Positions 39,301-45,639 of a stretch of DNA of 64,000 nucleotides are shown here, piece after piece. The notes below the pieces were generated by a model that was given only the letters and a program-made list of their open reading frames with translations, did no database searches and was not told the origin of the DNA. The translations under genes were made by a program, and so were the position numbers. The stretch is from Sabellastarte sp. h YS-2021 (lineage: Eukaryota; Annelida; Polychaeta; Sabellida; Sabellidae): the NCBI GenBank assembly GCA_964017235.1, contig OZ024940.1, positions 24,805,615 through 24,869,614 on the forward strand. Reading direction: 5' to 3'. Within the stretch, counting starts at the first letter, position 1, and each line of letters starts with the position of its first letter.

Positions 39301-41531
39301 CCCATAATGGCCAATGCAGAGAGGTGATTTTTTAAGGTCATCTAACAACCTTAACCAAGCCATTGGGTTACAGTAGCCCGTTCTCCCGCCAATTAGGTCA
39401 CATGACCCCTTTCTTTACTTCATTTTTTCGCTATAAAACTGTTTATTACGGTACGGTAAAAGTACTGCATTATATTTATACTCTGTGCGATTACGCCTTT
39501 ACTACGATTGGACTCGAAGAGCTATTTGACCCATCCTGTCTGCACAAGTACAGCATAAGCTCTCTGGTGACTAACACTCCCCTAACTGAAAGACACAGGG
39601 TCTTAGGGATGACCATTTATCAACCTCCCCCAGGGGTGGTATTCACTAACATTCCTAATCTTAGTCTTATCTTAGTCATAAAATTTATGACCTTTGTCTT
39701 AGTTAAGATAGATCCCAACTTGGTATTCACAAAGCATGTCCTAGCTAGGACAATTTTCCTAATCCTATCTTTGTCCAAAGTTGCAAATCTCGTGAGAGTT
39801 TGTATAACACATTATAACCACTTAGATTTCATAATGTGATGCAAACATTCTCGTCTGCTTTATGTGTCACAATGGATGAATTAAGTACAGTTGAGAGGAG
39901 ACAGCCTCTAAGCATTTCCTAACTTTATGACAATAGTTAGTAGTGTTGGGAATCGCCTCCAATTTTCATGGTCGATTATTCGTCCATTTTTCCGAGCAAT
40001 GATCGACCCATAATCGATTATTTTACTCCATTATTGTTTATTATTTAAGAAACACTTTCCGGGATAAAGTATAGGTCAATCTCATAAGAATAACGGTGTT
40101 CCGACATTTAGAATCTACCAAAAGCACCCACTTCCTGTAAATATGGCGGTAGACATAAACAAACTTGAAATTCAGGACAAAACTGTCAGTTTATTAAGTA
40201 AAAATACCTAAAATATATTTTAAAATACCTGGATATTGATATAAATCAGGAAAGGTAAGATATAAGCTTAATAATCGATCATTAGAAAACGTCAGTGACC
40301 GACCGCGATTGTACACTGTCACTGATGGTTAATCGAGCACACGTCTAATCGTCCATCCACTAATAGTTAGGACTATGATAATAAGACTATGATGCTTTGC
40401 GAATACCAATTTCACTTGGAAAATTATCCTAACATATTTTTATGACAAAAATCCTAAAATTGTGACTAAGACTAAGATCGGAATGTTAGTGAATACCGCC
40501 CCAGGTTCTTTGGCCTGCGACTGGTTACAGGACCCAGTGACAGGGGACTCCACCTTTGTGATATAACCCTGCAATTCATACTGTCTAAAATCACAAATCT
40601 GATACTTAACAGTTGTTTTGACCAAAACAAAAAAGCCATTCATTCTGTAAAAGGGCACATCACGGAACAGCCAAAATCTGTGAGAATTTAGACTACAGTT
40701 TTGCAGCCAATCAATTAGAATAGAGCGGCTGATGCCTGTATGGATCCATGACTATCTGTTACAACAGATGACAAAGCTGAAACTCAAATGAGGGCAAACA
40801 AGTGGAACATAAGGACAGCCTCTCCTGGTATGACCCTGGCTGTCGAAAGATTGATGTAAACCCTACGTTTGACCTTTGACTTTAGTGGAAATGTACAGAC
40901 TTACATGTATCCTCCATACGTACACACAGGGGTTGTCTATGTTGACAAACTGCCATGGATCGCTAACTGCCTGGCAGCTTTCTGAAAATGTACCAAAAAT
41001 GATACTGAAACCAGAAAATCTAATTTTGATCAGCATGTTAAGATATCAATAGAAACTGAGTGATTCTAATGGCTGTAAGCAGAGTTTCAAACCTGCTTAA
41101 TAATACAAAGAGCCATTTGAGGGGTTGTGAAAGTTTAATATAAGATATTACAATAATTTTTTGTCATAACATTCTGCAGAAAGTTTTTTTTATTGTTGAA
41201 AAACTTCAACACAACTATAATTCTTCCACAGGCTTGATATATACTTATCCTCAGAAAGCGGGGTTTTCATTTTTGGTACAAGGACCAAAAATACTGTAAA
41301 ACAGTCTACATAGTGGGCCACCTGAAGAATTGTAAATAATTTGGAAATCTACAGAAAACACAAGGTCAGGTAATATGTATAGAGGTTTTTATCGCATTAC
41401 CTAAATGTTCTCAGAATGCAAATAGAAAATACTACGAATTTGTTCTTACCAAGCAGCTGGTGCTGAAAAGATTTATCTCTCAGATTGAAGTTACAGTCCT
41501 TCCAACTGTAGGCTGAGTTATCTGGCCTCAT
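21297..41531 (-). CDS. Divergent gelsolin-family protein, nine-exon gene (span)
   Basis: Nine exons join to about 338 codons, close to the length of short gelsolin-family proteins such as CapG or severin. Every junction is phase-compatible except exon 6 to 7. Residues 43-149 match gelsolin repeat 1: a VWRI strand, an FFMSDVYILL segment, a VHVWIGK core strand and LHREIQGLES, which corresponds to the HREVQG(F/H)ES signature. Residues 178-257 match repeat 2: RLLKLY, then FTFLLDTGKKLFIWHG, then an RFVEKIRADRG helix. Gelsolin repeats bind and sever or cap actin under calcium control in the cytoplasm; that role is inferred from family. Repeat 2 has LDPAF where the family has a Gly-Asp, so one calcium ligand is missing. 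The last 80 residues match no gelsolin repeat I recognise. Introns 1 to 8 are filled with transposable elements. An AATAAA lies on the minus strand at 21120-21125, about 170 bases past the stop. Confidence 0.8.
21718..21946 (-). mobile_element. SINE-A, full length
   Basis: Reverse orientation; TTTATTTATTTGGGTTTTAC tail and CGTGGCCCC head end. Confidence 0.8.
22343..22567 (+). mobile_element. TA-flanked MITE, copy 1
   Basis: Starts GAGTAAGAAATCTAAACTTC and ends with GAATTGTAGATTTCTTACTC, an inverted repeat of about 25 bases, flanked by TA on both sides (Tc1/mariner-type target). About 88% identical to copy 2. Confidence 0.8.
22628..23006 (+). mobile_element. Possible Harbinger-like MITE
   Basis: Left end GGGTATTCATCAACATTCCT and right end GGTTGATGAATACT give a 13-base inverted match (GTATTCATCAAC), similar to the 39.6 kb element ends. 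The interior repeats CCTAACTTGGATC words. Boundaries and target duplication are unclear. Confidence 0.35.
23088..23372 (-). mobile_element. SINE-C, nearly full length
   Basis: Reverse orientation, from the TTATTATTATTATTATG tail to ACCTGGGATAGAATTAC (box B complement). The best copy for defining the family. Confidence 0.7.
23420..23515 (-). mobile_element. L2/CR1-like LINE, small fragment
   Basis: GTACCCTGTATATTACTGGGAGC resembles the 58.78 kb fragment. Too short to say more. Confidence 0.3.
23522..23679 (-). mobile_element. SINE-A, 5' truncated, with target duplication
   Basis: Reverse orientation, ends at AGCTTTCC. Flanked by CCTACCCTGTA on both sides, an 11-base duplication showing insertion as an already truncated copy. 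Confidence 0.8.
23688..24083 (+). mobile_element. hAT-like MITE
   Basis: Ends TAGTGCTGTGACAATG and, inverted, TAGTGTTGTGAGATTG. Flanks CTACCCTG and CTTCCCTG (7 of 8 match). 396 bases without coding potential. Begins exactly at the 5' duplication of a truncated SINE-A. Confidence 0.6.
24106..24122 (+). repeat. Poly-C run (17)
   Basis: Uninterrupted C run about 80 bases from the donor of gelsolin exon 8. Confidence 0.95.
24203..24298 (-). CDS. Gelsolin-like gene, exon 8
   Basis: 32 codons, phase 0 at both ends, between a TTTCCTTTCTCAG acceptor and a GTGAGT donor. Reads PICFYGNQQEVFVVLNKKLT and then a short acidic helix-like segment. It does not match gelsolin repeat 3. The strand pattern (EVFVVLNKKLTKEE) could be a very degenerate third repeat, but that is a guess. 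Confidence 0.65.
24744..24870 (+). mobile_element. pogo/Tigger-like MITE, partial, abutting the next copy
   Basis: Starts ACCGTAGAACCTCCAATATC and has the same interior as 24871-25033 but is cut short where that copy begins. Confidence 0.5.
24871..25033 (+). mobile_element. pogo/Tigger-like MITE
   Basis: Left end CCAGTAGAACCTCTATTATC, right end (inverted) TACGGTATAACCTCTATTATC. The short interior repeats TTATCCGACCT-type words. CAGTA..CCTC..TTATCCGA ends are characteristic of pogo/Tigger elements in the Tc1/mariner superfamily. Confidence 0.6.
25288..25708 (+). mobile_element. hAT-like MITE, copy 1
   Basis: 421 bases starting TAGTGAGTGGA and ending TCCCTTCACTA (inverted: TAGTGAAGGGA). Flanked by a perfect 8-base duplication, ACCTCCAC (25280-25287 and 25709-25716). 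About 80% similar to copy 2. Contains ATATGGCGGTAGACATAAAC. No coding capacity. Confidence 0.85.
26197..26287 (-). CDS. Gelsolin-like gene, exon 7
   Basis: The only open frame reads KRMSKYNMGFDLVKKGKQSQ and seven more residues up to a GTAAGT donor in phase 0. The obvious acceptor (GGCTACAG) would need two extra bases from exon 6, which ends in phase 0. An AAAG acceptor ten bases downstream (exon 26197-26277) restores the phase. Either that site is used or a small exon between 26.3 and 28.8 kb was missed. Confidence 0.6.
26595..26975. repeat. Tandem repeat, three partial units of 120-170 bases
   Basis: Core CTTAGATACCCTGTGGGTGG, AAATCACTCTATCTCGCACG alternates with AAAATGGCCGCCATTTTTGG. The GCCGCCATTTT word is a YY1-type site in each unit. 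Confidence 0.75.
27013..27480. repeat. Tandem repeat, three units of about 155 bases
   Basis: Units at about 27013, 27170 and 27325 begin TAGCTATTACTCAGTTAG and contain CCAAAAGCAATCCCAAGCAA. Ends in GTGAAGGACGGCGGACGCCG, a motif typical of a mollusc/annelid-type dispersed element end (general knowledge). Confidence 0.75.
27650..27870 (+). pseudogene. Possible hAT transposase fragment (TTF-type zinc finger region)
   Basis: One plus-strand frame reads SKKQFLGYTSYLWSSYPWSV, SSRLKDAVFCLCK. This resembles the W(L)..yPWLvYS...DgaFC..C motif of the TTF zinc finger found in hAT/ZMYM-type transposases. About 60 codons only, with stops on both sides. Confidence 0.35.
28325..28432 (-). mobile_element. 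SINE-B, tail missing
   Basis: Reverse orientation; keeps the box B and box A region (CACTAGGCCACTGAGGAC). Directly beyond it, at 28205-28310 on the minus strand, lies a 31-codon open stretch starting MAVKWESDDSF that I could not connect to any gene. Confidence 0.7.
28832..29032 (-). CDS. Gelsolin-like gene, exon 6
   Basis: 67 codons, phase 0 to phase 0, between a GTTAAACAG acceptor and a GTAAGG donor. Contains FTFLLDTGKKLFIWHGN (family: dcFiLDlG..iyvW.G) and the helix CTRFVEKIRADRG (family: a..vak.IrdneR.G). GC content and codon use are higher than in the surrounding intron. The usual Gly-Asp before FiLD is absent (PAF). Confidence 0.9.
29255..29473 (+). mobile_element. TA-flanked MITE, copy 2
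   Basis: Same family as 22343-22567, same TA flanks, 219 bases. Lies in intron 5 of the gelsolin-like gene, close to exon 6. Confidence 0.8.
30558..30681 (-). CDS. Gelsolin-like gene, exon 5
   Basis: One base completes the valine codon from exon 4, followed by 41 codons. YWRGRFEEGYWMKNVLDEVY corresponds to the linker that in gelsolin reads kGGvaSGF..V. It is followed by ARLLKLYKP, the counterpart of RLlhvkGkr at the start of repeat 2. Ends in phase 0 at a GTCAGT donor. The sequence just upstream of the acceptor is A- and T-rich. Confidence 0.82.
30765..30810 (-). mobile_element. SINE-A tail fragment
   Basis: ATTTAACGTCGCTT is the end of the SINE-A body, directly followed by another copy. 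Confidence 0.4.
30811..30981 (-). mobile_element. SINE-A, 5' truncated
   Basis: Second of three stacked copies; breaks off at CACTTGAGGTCA. Confidence 0.75.
30982..31115 (-). mobile_element. SINE-A, 5' truncated
   Basis: Third stacked copy, starting with its TTTATTTATTTATTTATTTG tail and ending after GTCAAGGCTCTGTACTG. Confidence 0.75.
31720..31847 (-). CDS. Gelsolin-like gene, exon 4
   Basis: 42 codons plus two bases between a TTTTTTCTTCAG acceptor and a GTGAGT donor. Carries HLDNKLLGTGILHREIQGLE, the clear counterpart of the gelsolin repeat 1 stretch (v.LDdyL.g.avqHREvqG.ES). This is the strongest single piece of family evidence in the gene. Starts in phase 0 and ends in phase 2. Confidence 0.88.
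31865..32488 (-). mobile_element. L1/Tx1-like LINE, C-terminal fragment
   Basis: Minus strand: WFQYKILNNILGTQAYGFKA, stop, SSVFTLQSPQ, then RKGSHFPAKF, later YIWQQRDTYPISQNTNQIKF and FVAKMEFKHS. This matches the YKILh.iL.T..yl.k......C..C tail of L1/Tx1 LINEs. Stops are frequent, so it is older than the 15.2 kb copy. It ends in T-rich DNA next to gelsolin exon 4. Confidence 0.65.
32494..32511 (+). repeat. Poly-G run (18)
   Basis: Directly before a SINE-A head. Confidence 0.95.
32512..32755 (+). mobile_element. SINE-A, full length, preceded by poly-G
   Basis: GGGCACGGTGGCACAGTGGT head directly after an 18-base G run; box B is GGTTCAAACCCC. Confidence 0.8.
33017..33430 (+). mobile_element. 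Possible hAT-like MITE
   Basis: Begins GTAGGGAAGGGAACATAT and ends ACATTTAAATCCCTACAC. The subterminal parts share CAATATCGAT palindromes (ATATCGAT in both orientations). Target duplication not clear. Abuts gelsolin exon 3. Confidence 0.4.
33459..33617 (-). CDS. Gelsolin-like gene, exon 3
   Basis: 53 codons, phase 0 at both ends, between a pyrimidine-rich ATCAAACAG acceptor and a GTATAG donor. Contains LPFEMLGQFFMSDVYILLNV, aligning with the VP..lyGdFytGDaYvvL stretch of repeat 1, then VHVWIGKTASE, aligning with the yWiGkeas.DE strand. The insert between the two strands (MAGRPNYVPIRH) is unlike gelsolin or villin. Confidence 0.85.
33702..33867 (+). repeat. DIRS-like element, left inverted terminal repeat
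   Basis: Reverse complement of 39034-39199 with few mismatches. Contains a palindromic TGGTCATGTGACCA core. The segment just outside it (33661-33725) reappears inverted at 33925-33982, forming a hairpin like the terminal plus internal-complementary layout of DIRS elements. Confidence 0.75.
34600..35291 (-). pseudogene. DIRS-like tyrosine recombinase, catalytic part
   Basis: In minus-strand order: WRLLTFKTVFLLTLALGKGR (box I region, expected ..lALa..kRrSElhal), DRSLCLVRF, then GFTADIFRSTILS (expected KGFtkeIsraTIssW), then RVKA, then FSDACYWKP, stop, LFHQF (expected iL.acyWk...tFt.fYlrD). The order is the normal one for a YR domain. Several stops and frameshifts make it inactive. Confidence 0.65.
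35520..35935 (-). repeat. Short tandem duplications inside the DIRS-like element
   Basis: A unit of about 75 bases containing ATGATTCTGCACCTG and CACCTGAAGAAT recurs at 35530-35590, 35600-35660 and, more diverged, near 35890. In minus-strand translation this gives DDHLQVQNHHDCTRI twice. It looks like internal expansion of old coding sequence. Confidence 0.5.
35943..36209 (-). pseudogene. DIRS-like tyrosine recombinase, N-proximal fragment
   Basis: Open for 88 codons. HALVQDRFLCPVRVLRGYLD and KSKISGKSRKFFL match the DR.LCPVRAL..YLdrT.......LF segment between the two catalytic halves of these recombinases. A second LCPVR-like copy lies at about 34900-34960 (TQDRSLCLVRF), so this may be a duplicated or rearranged piece. 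Confidence 0.6.
36340..36680 (-). pseudogene. DIRS-like RNase H remnant
   Basis: LLLDAFF, stop, GWDAQLWHQTASGL corresponds to the RNase H start (TDAS..GWGahl....SG.W). It is followed by EGSRLHINSATTFRI, matching the .LHIN.LEl.ai motif, and FSGFLSEQVGRYPL. At least two stops interrupt it. Confidence 0.65.
36700..37320 (-). pseudogene. DIRS-like reverse transcriptase remnant
   Basis: Degraded minus-strand coding DNA. The stretch at 36700-36790 reads PEIL, stop, SQVLRDHLQWWTDFSNLQEL, matching the connection between RT and RNase H in DIRS-type elements (pattern dHL.WW...NL). RT similarity further upstream is faint and no intact catalytic motif can be read. Confidence 0.5.
38628..38642 (+). promoter_or_regulatory. 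Perfect palindromic X-box
   Basis: GGTTGCCTAGCAACC is a full-length match to the RFX-factor X-box consensus (GTNRCC N0-3 RGYAAC). It lies near the 5' end of the DIRS-like element, where an element promoter could sit. Function is inferred from the motif alone. Confidence 0.35.
39034..39199 (-). repeat. DIRS-like element, right inverted terminal repeat
   Basis: Mirror copy of the left repeat. Beyond the shared segment it continues with GTATTTTTCGCAATAAAATT, which on the left side is found only at the internal arm near 33985-34005. Confidence 0.75.
39634..40501 (+). mobile_element. Harbinger-like MITE, interrupted
   Basis: Ends are inverted repeats of about 37 bases: left GGGTGGTATTCACTAACATT, right (reverse complement) GGGCGGTATTCACTAACATT. 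Flanked by the 3-base duplication CAG. Without the nested hAT copy it is about 438 bases. The 3-base target and GGG..TATTCAC ends fit PIF/Harbinger, but no transposase is present. Inserted into a SINE-C copy. Confidence 0.7.
39941..40362 (+). mobile_element. hAT-like MITE, copy 2, nested
   Basis: 422 bases starting TAGTGTTGGGA and ending TCCATCCACTA, same family as 25288-25708. Perfect 8-base duplication ATAGTTAG (39933-39940 and 40363-40370). Inserted inside a Harbinger-like MITE. Confidence 0.85.
40800..40888 (+). mobile_element. SINE-B, 3' part
   Basis: ATGACCCTGGCTGTCGAAAG and AACCCTACGTTTGACCTTTG match the SINE-B body; the head is missing. Confidence 0.5.
40905..40981 (-). CDS. Gelsolin-like gene, exon 2
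   Basis: A TTTTCAG acceptor and an ATGTAAGT donor flank 77 bases. The first two bases complete the split codon from exon 1 (Glu). The 25 residues that follow end in NPCVYVWRIH, the first strand of gelsolin repeat 1 (family form: gl.iWRiE). Ends in phase 0. Confidence 0.8.
41450..41531 (-). CDS. Gelsolin-like gene, exon 1 (start)
   Basis: Reads MRPDNSAYSWKDCNFNLRDK and seven further residues, then a GTAAG donor in phase 1. The ATG sits in a good context (ACAAAATGA) and a TGA precedes it in frame, so I take it as the start. The sequence before it is A-rich and makes a poor splice acceptor. If an acceptor is nevertheless used, the protein would extend further upstream. Confidence 0.65.
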
Positions 41532-41629
41532 TTTGTTTTTATTGGTTCACTTCTGTGTGTACTGGGACAGCTTCTGAAACAGATGAAACCATTCTGTCAC
41601 CCCAACATTCTTCATTCATAACTCTTTCA

Positions 41630-41850
41630 GTATTTATTTATTTAATGGGTTTTTAAGTCGCTTTCAACACTGTTTTGGTCATATCACGACGGGTAGCTTT
41701 GTGGCCGGAGGAAACCGGTGCATACAGTAGGTCAAGGTTCTGTACTGTCAACTGCTGACCATCGGTAAGCAACTACCAACTTTCCCATATAAGGTACAGA
41801 GTTTGAACCTATGACCTCCGAGGTGGAGGACAAGTGTCAACATTTTATCA
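41630..41850 (-). mobile_element. SINE-A, full length, diverged
   Basis: Reverse orientation, just upstream of the start exon of the gelsolin-like gene. Confidence 0.75.
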
Positions 41851-42554
41851 TCATGATATTGAAAATAATTATTGAAAATTAGGAAATGTATTTGGAAGTT
41901 TCAAAAGGATTCTAAGCAAATTGAAAAGGTTTTAAATCCAACCCAAATCCTATTTCTCACAAAGGGAATTGAAATACTTTCAAATCCTCCAAATACTGAT
42001 CTTAAATCCTTTCAAATCCAAATCCTTAAAGGAATTGAACTCAAGCCTGGTAATATAATTTGAATTATAATCGCACAATGCGAAACGGACAGCAACATAT
42101 CACCAAAATCAATGTTTCATTACTAATTTACACCAGTTTGGACATGGAAAAAGACATACATATATGAGTACATTGTAGATCTACTTTCTGGCAGGATATC
42201 AAATCAAAATGTACTAGGTATCTATTCATTTCACAAAACAAACTGTGGAATCCTGTTGAAATATGAAAACCCTAACCTGAGTTTTGTCACCCAGTGAAGT
42301 ATGTCATCTGTCATATAAACCCTCAAGGGCCAGCAACATTCATGACTAACCAAATGTAATCATTGCTTACAATATTAATGTGTAAATTAATGATAAAATT
42401 TAAGCATGAAAATGTTAAAACATTGTCATAAAATGCAGGTGACAAACTTCACTGGGTGACAAAATTCACAGGCTGAGCAGCATCAAAAACTGCTTTTACG
42501 ATTTTTGAGCAAAATCTACATGTAGAACTCAAATATTCCAAGCTCTCTTATGAC

Positions 42555-43150
42555 TAATAACAGTAATTAGGGTCTCAGGGATGATCACTTGTCAACCTCC
42601 CTGGGGGTATTTAGCCTGACACTGGGGATAGGACCAAAAGACAGGGGACTTCTAGTTTAAGTGGTCATCTGAGTCACTGTATCTGTCTCTACCTGGGATC
42701 AAACCTGAAAGTGGTTACCTCAGCTCTACTTTACTTACGTGTAGAGCCGTGACACGATCCCACATAAAACTGGAGATTTGCACAGAAAACTTTCCTGTTG
42801 AATTAAACTAGGTAAATGGTTAAATTTGACTTTTTGCTGTTTGAACCAATTGATTCTAATGTAAGGATGACAAGGTTATGATATATAAGCCATTTCATTC
42901 AACTTTTTACAGTAAAATCTTCAAAAAAATGTTGAAAATGGGTAAATGCCATTTATTTTCACTCAGTTATCTTTGCATGTTGAAGGGGAATATAGGTTAA
43001 CAAAATAGTTCTGCAAATACTTGGGTAAATACATCTGTAGGTATTTGAAGCAAATCTCCAGTTATACGTGGGGTTGTGCCACGGTTCTACTGACAAGTAA
43101 AGTAACCATGTTTAGGATCAAACCCAGGTCCTCTATGTTCCTAGTGGCTT
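42555..43150 (-). mobile_element. SINE-C, split by a Mutator-like MITE
   Basis: Outer parts 42555-42705 and 43125-43150. The break lies in box B (GGATCAAACC duplicated). Confidence 0.65.
42706..43114 (+). mobile_element. Mutator-like MITE inserted in a SINE
   Basis: 409 bases with inverted ends of about 65 bases (inner part ...ACTGGAGATTTGC on both arms) and several indels. Flanked by GGATCAAACC (42696-42705 and 43115-43124), a 9-10 base duplication. It splits a SINE-C copy through its promoter box B. Older than the 43.9 kb copy and unrelated in sequence. Confidence 0.7.
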
Positions 43151-43329
43151 TCATCCAGTAAACGCCCACCTACCAGTAAACGCCCGCCTTATATTTCTTT
43201 GTTAGAGGTCAAGGATAAATATATTCCATAAGTCTACAAAATGGGCATTCACTGGTATTTCCGGTTTGCTGTAAAATGGCCGAGAATAGAAACAATTTAT
43301 TAATATAAAAAAATTCTGAAACAAACAGC

Positions 43330-43908
43330 ACAGAATAGAAACATTTATACAGCGCAAAATTGATACAAAATATGCAAGAACAAGTATAAAGTCAAAATGT
43401 TTGTCAGTTTATGGGGTAAAATTATGGAACAAAGTTCCCTCCTCCATAAGTCTAGATTCTTCATTCTTGTCCTTTAAAAGGAATTATAAAAGTTATTTAT
43501 TATGTGAATATTAGTAATTATCAGAAATTAGTTTCTGAAAACAAATGTATAGGTAAATATATATCATAATATATTATATTTACTCGACATGAAATCTATT
43601 TTGTAGCTAACTGTAGAAATCTGTGAAATTTATTTATACAAATAATTTATATGTCATTGCTTATTAAATAGGTTATTACAATCCTGTAATGTATTAAAAT
43701 TGGTACTGGATAGTTGTGGGAACAGCCTTGATAAGCTTTTGCTTCAGCTGTTTCCTTTTCATGTTTCTCTGTGGTATTGAAATTATGTACATTTACTAAT
43801 TTATTTACTAATTTATTTATTATATACTACTTTGTATATATACAGAATTATAGTTGCATTAACAGAGATGAAATAAATGTTATCTTATCTTATCTTATCT
43901 AATGTGCT
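43330..43908 (+). mobile_element. CR1/Rex1-like LINE, 3' end
   Basis: Plus-strand frame near 43360-43515 reads KYARTSIKSKCLSVYGVKLW, then NKVPSSISLDSSFLSFKRNY, KSYLLCEY, stop. This is the usual C-terminus of CR1/Rex1-type RT proteins. An AT-rich 3' UTR follows, and the copy ends in GAAATAAATGTT plus an ATCTT microsatellite (43886-43908), a typical LINE 3' terminus. Confidence 0.7.
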
Positions 43909-43940
43909 CAATGTCAAAAAGGGAAAGTCCAAGGACGTAT

Positions 43941-44430
43941 TAGACCGAGTTTCTGTCCCGTCGCCAATTGTTATTGATATACTGATGGACACAATGGCAA
44001 GGGACAGACCTCACATGTACTGGTTTTCAGTGTAAATCTCGAAGTTTTGGAAATTATTTCATTTACTTTGAAAAGTCCTTCTGATGTCTAGATAGCTGTA
44101 TCTCGTATACAATACATATGTTGTTGAACTAAACTGCTTTTACAAGCCAGGAATTTCTTTTGTAGATAACTATGTAATGTTGAAGGTTTGTTTACATTTT
44201 AAAAATAGGTTGAACTATACACATACCAGTAGGATAGGCATTAAATATTTGTGAACGGCACATGTACATACCTTAAAGAAACCAAATAACACTTTATACT
44301 TGTGGTAATATGTGTAGAAATATGCCGTTCAAAATTTACACTGAAAACCAGTACATGTGAGCTCTGTCCCTCGCCATTGTGTCCATCAGTATATCAATAA
44401 CAATTGGCGACGGGACAGAAACTCGGTCTA
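43941..44430 (+). mobile_element. Mutator-like MITE with about 98-base inverted repeats
   Basis: 490 bases starting TAGACCGAGTTTCTGTCCCG and ending with its reverse complement. The inverted match runs for about 98 bases with two or three mismatches. Perfect 9-base duplication AGGACGTAT (43932-43940 and 44431-44439). Long inverted ends with a 9-base duplication are the hallmark of MULE elements. No coding capacity. Confidence 0.88.
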
Positions 44431-45271
44431 AGGACGTATCAGGCCGAGATCCAATTAAATTAGTGCCTACCGGGGATATGTACTACGTAATGTTTAAATT
44501 TAAATAAATTCAGTGCTATATGTGACAAAATACACTCAAATAAATCATTCTTGTGCATATCATTTGATAGTTTGATCACAGAAGAATGTATGATATAAGG
44601 TTGTTAAACTTCTTATATATATATGGTGCACTAGTTTTGATAAATAACTTTTTAAAATTAATTTAACAGTAACAAGTACTCACTTTACAATTAACTTCCG
44701 GGTTTTCTTATCAACCATGCATGAAAATGTCTTACCCCCTTTTTTTTCAAAGTTTAAAATCCAATTGTGCGAATTATCTTTGAGACATAAACAAATAACA
44801 TACGCTTATGTGAAGTTGTTATTTTAATTATTCCATATTTACTGTATTGCAAAGAGTTCTTCTAAAAAAATCACTACTAAAAAGTATGTTTATATTTACA
44901 AAGTAAGTACCATTTACCGTAGATTGAGGTATTTCCTTTTGGGGCGAGGCTAAAGTCAAATTTTTATTTGGACAGGTACTTAATATTACGGATGGATAAT
45001 TTTGGGACATGACAATTGCGGAATAACCTAAGTACACAATGTCTGTAGTAAGATTATTATTGTTATTATTATTTAAAACTTAAGGGTAACCTGCATTAAA
45101 TATTTACAATTCTCTGTCAGAAACAAATAACCAAAACACAAACAAAACCAATTGTTCAAGTCTTAAGAAGTAAGTTTGTGAAATGTGAAATGAATACACC
45201 TAAAATATGAATCTTTCTGAAGAAGGAAAGACCTTTAATACGCCTTGTTCATTGACTGGGCATGACAGTAA

Positions 45272-45297
45272 GGGGGGGGGGGGGGGGGGGGGGGGGG
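45272..45297 (+). repeat. Poly-G run (26)
   Basis: Followed by GGGGAAGGAGGAGGGGG. Confidence 0.95.
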
Positions 45298-45639
45298 TAT
45301 GTGTCTAAGCGAGTGTGTAAGGGGAAGGAGGAGGGGGGATAATAGCTATCAGCTCCATAGCCTTTCCCATTGGCCCAAATCAGCCACAATAACTCCCTTA
45401 TTCAGAACTTCAACTTTCCATAACATATCAGACTTGTTACAAATCTCAATATCTGTGCGTTTTTGTATACACACATACAATTCATATCAGTGTAAGATGA
45501 TCTGTAAGAGTATGTAATAAAATAATATCCATCCAGCGTTACAGAACTGGACCTGTTGAAGTGAGGATGTGAGAAAGGACGTTGCAAAAAGTTCTATGAA
45601 ATAGTTGGCTGGCTTTAACTTTATGTGGTCCCCAGTTAT

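Larger units (their letters stand above)
39468..40568 (-). mobile_element. SINE-C, split by nested MITEs
   Basis: Outer parts 39468-39633 and 40505-40568 form one SINE-C interrupted by the Harbinger-like MITE at 39634-40501. Confidence 0.7.
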
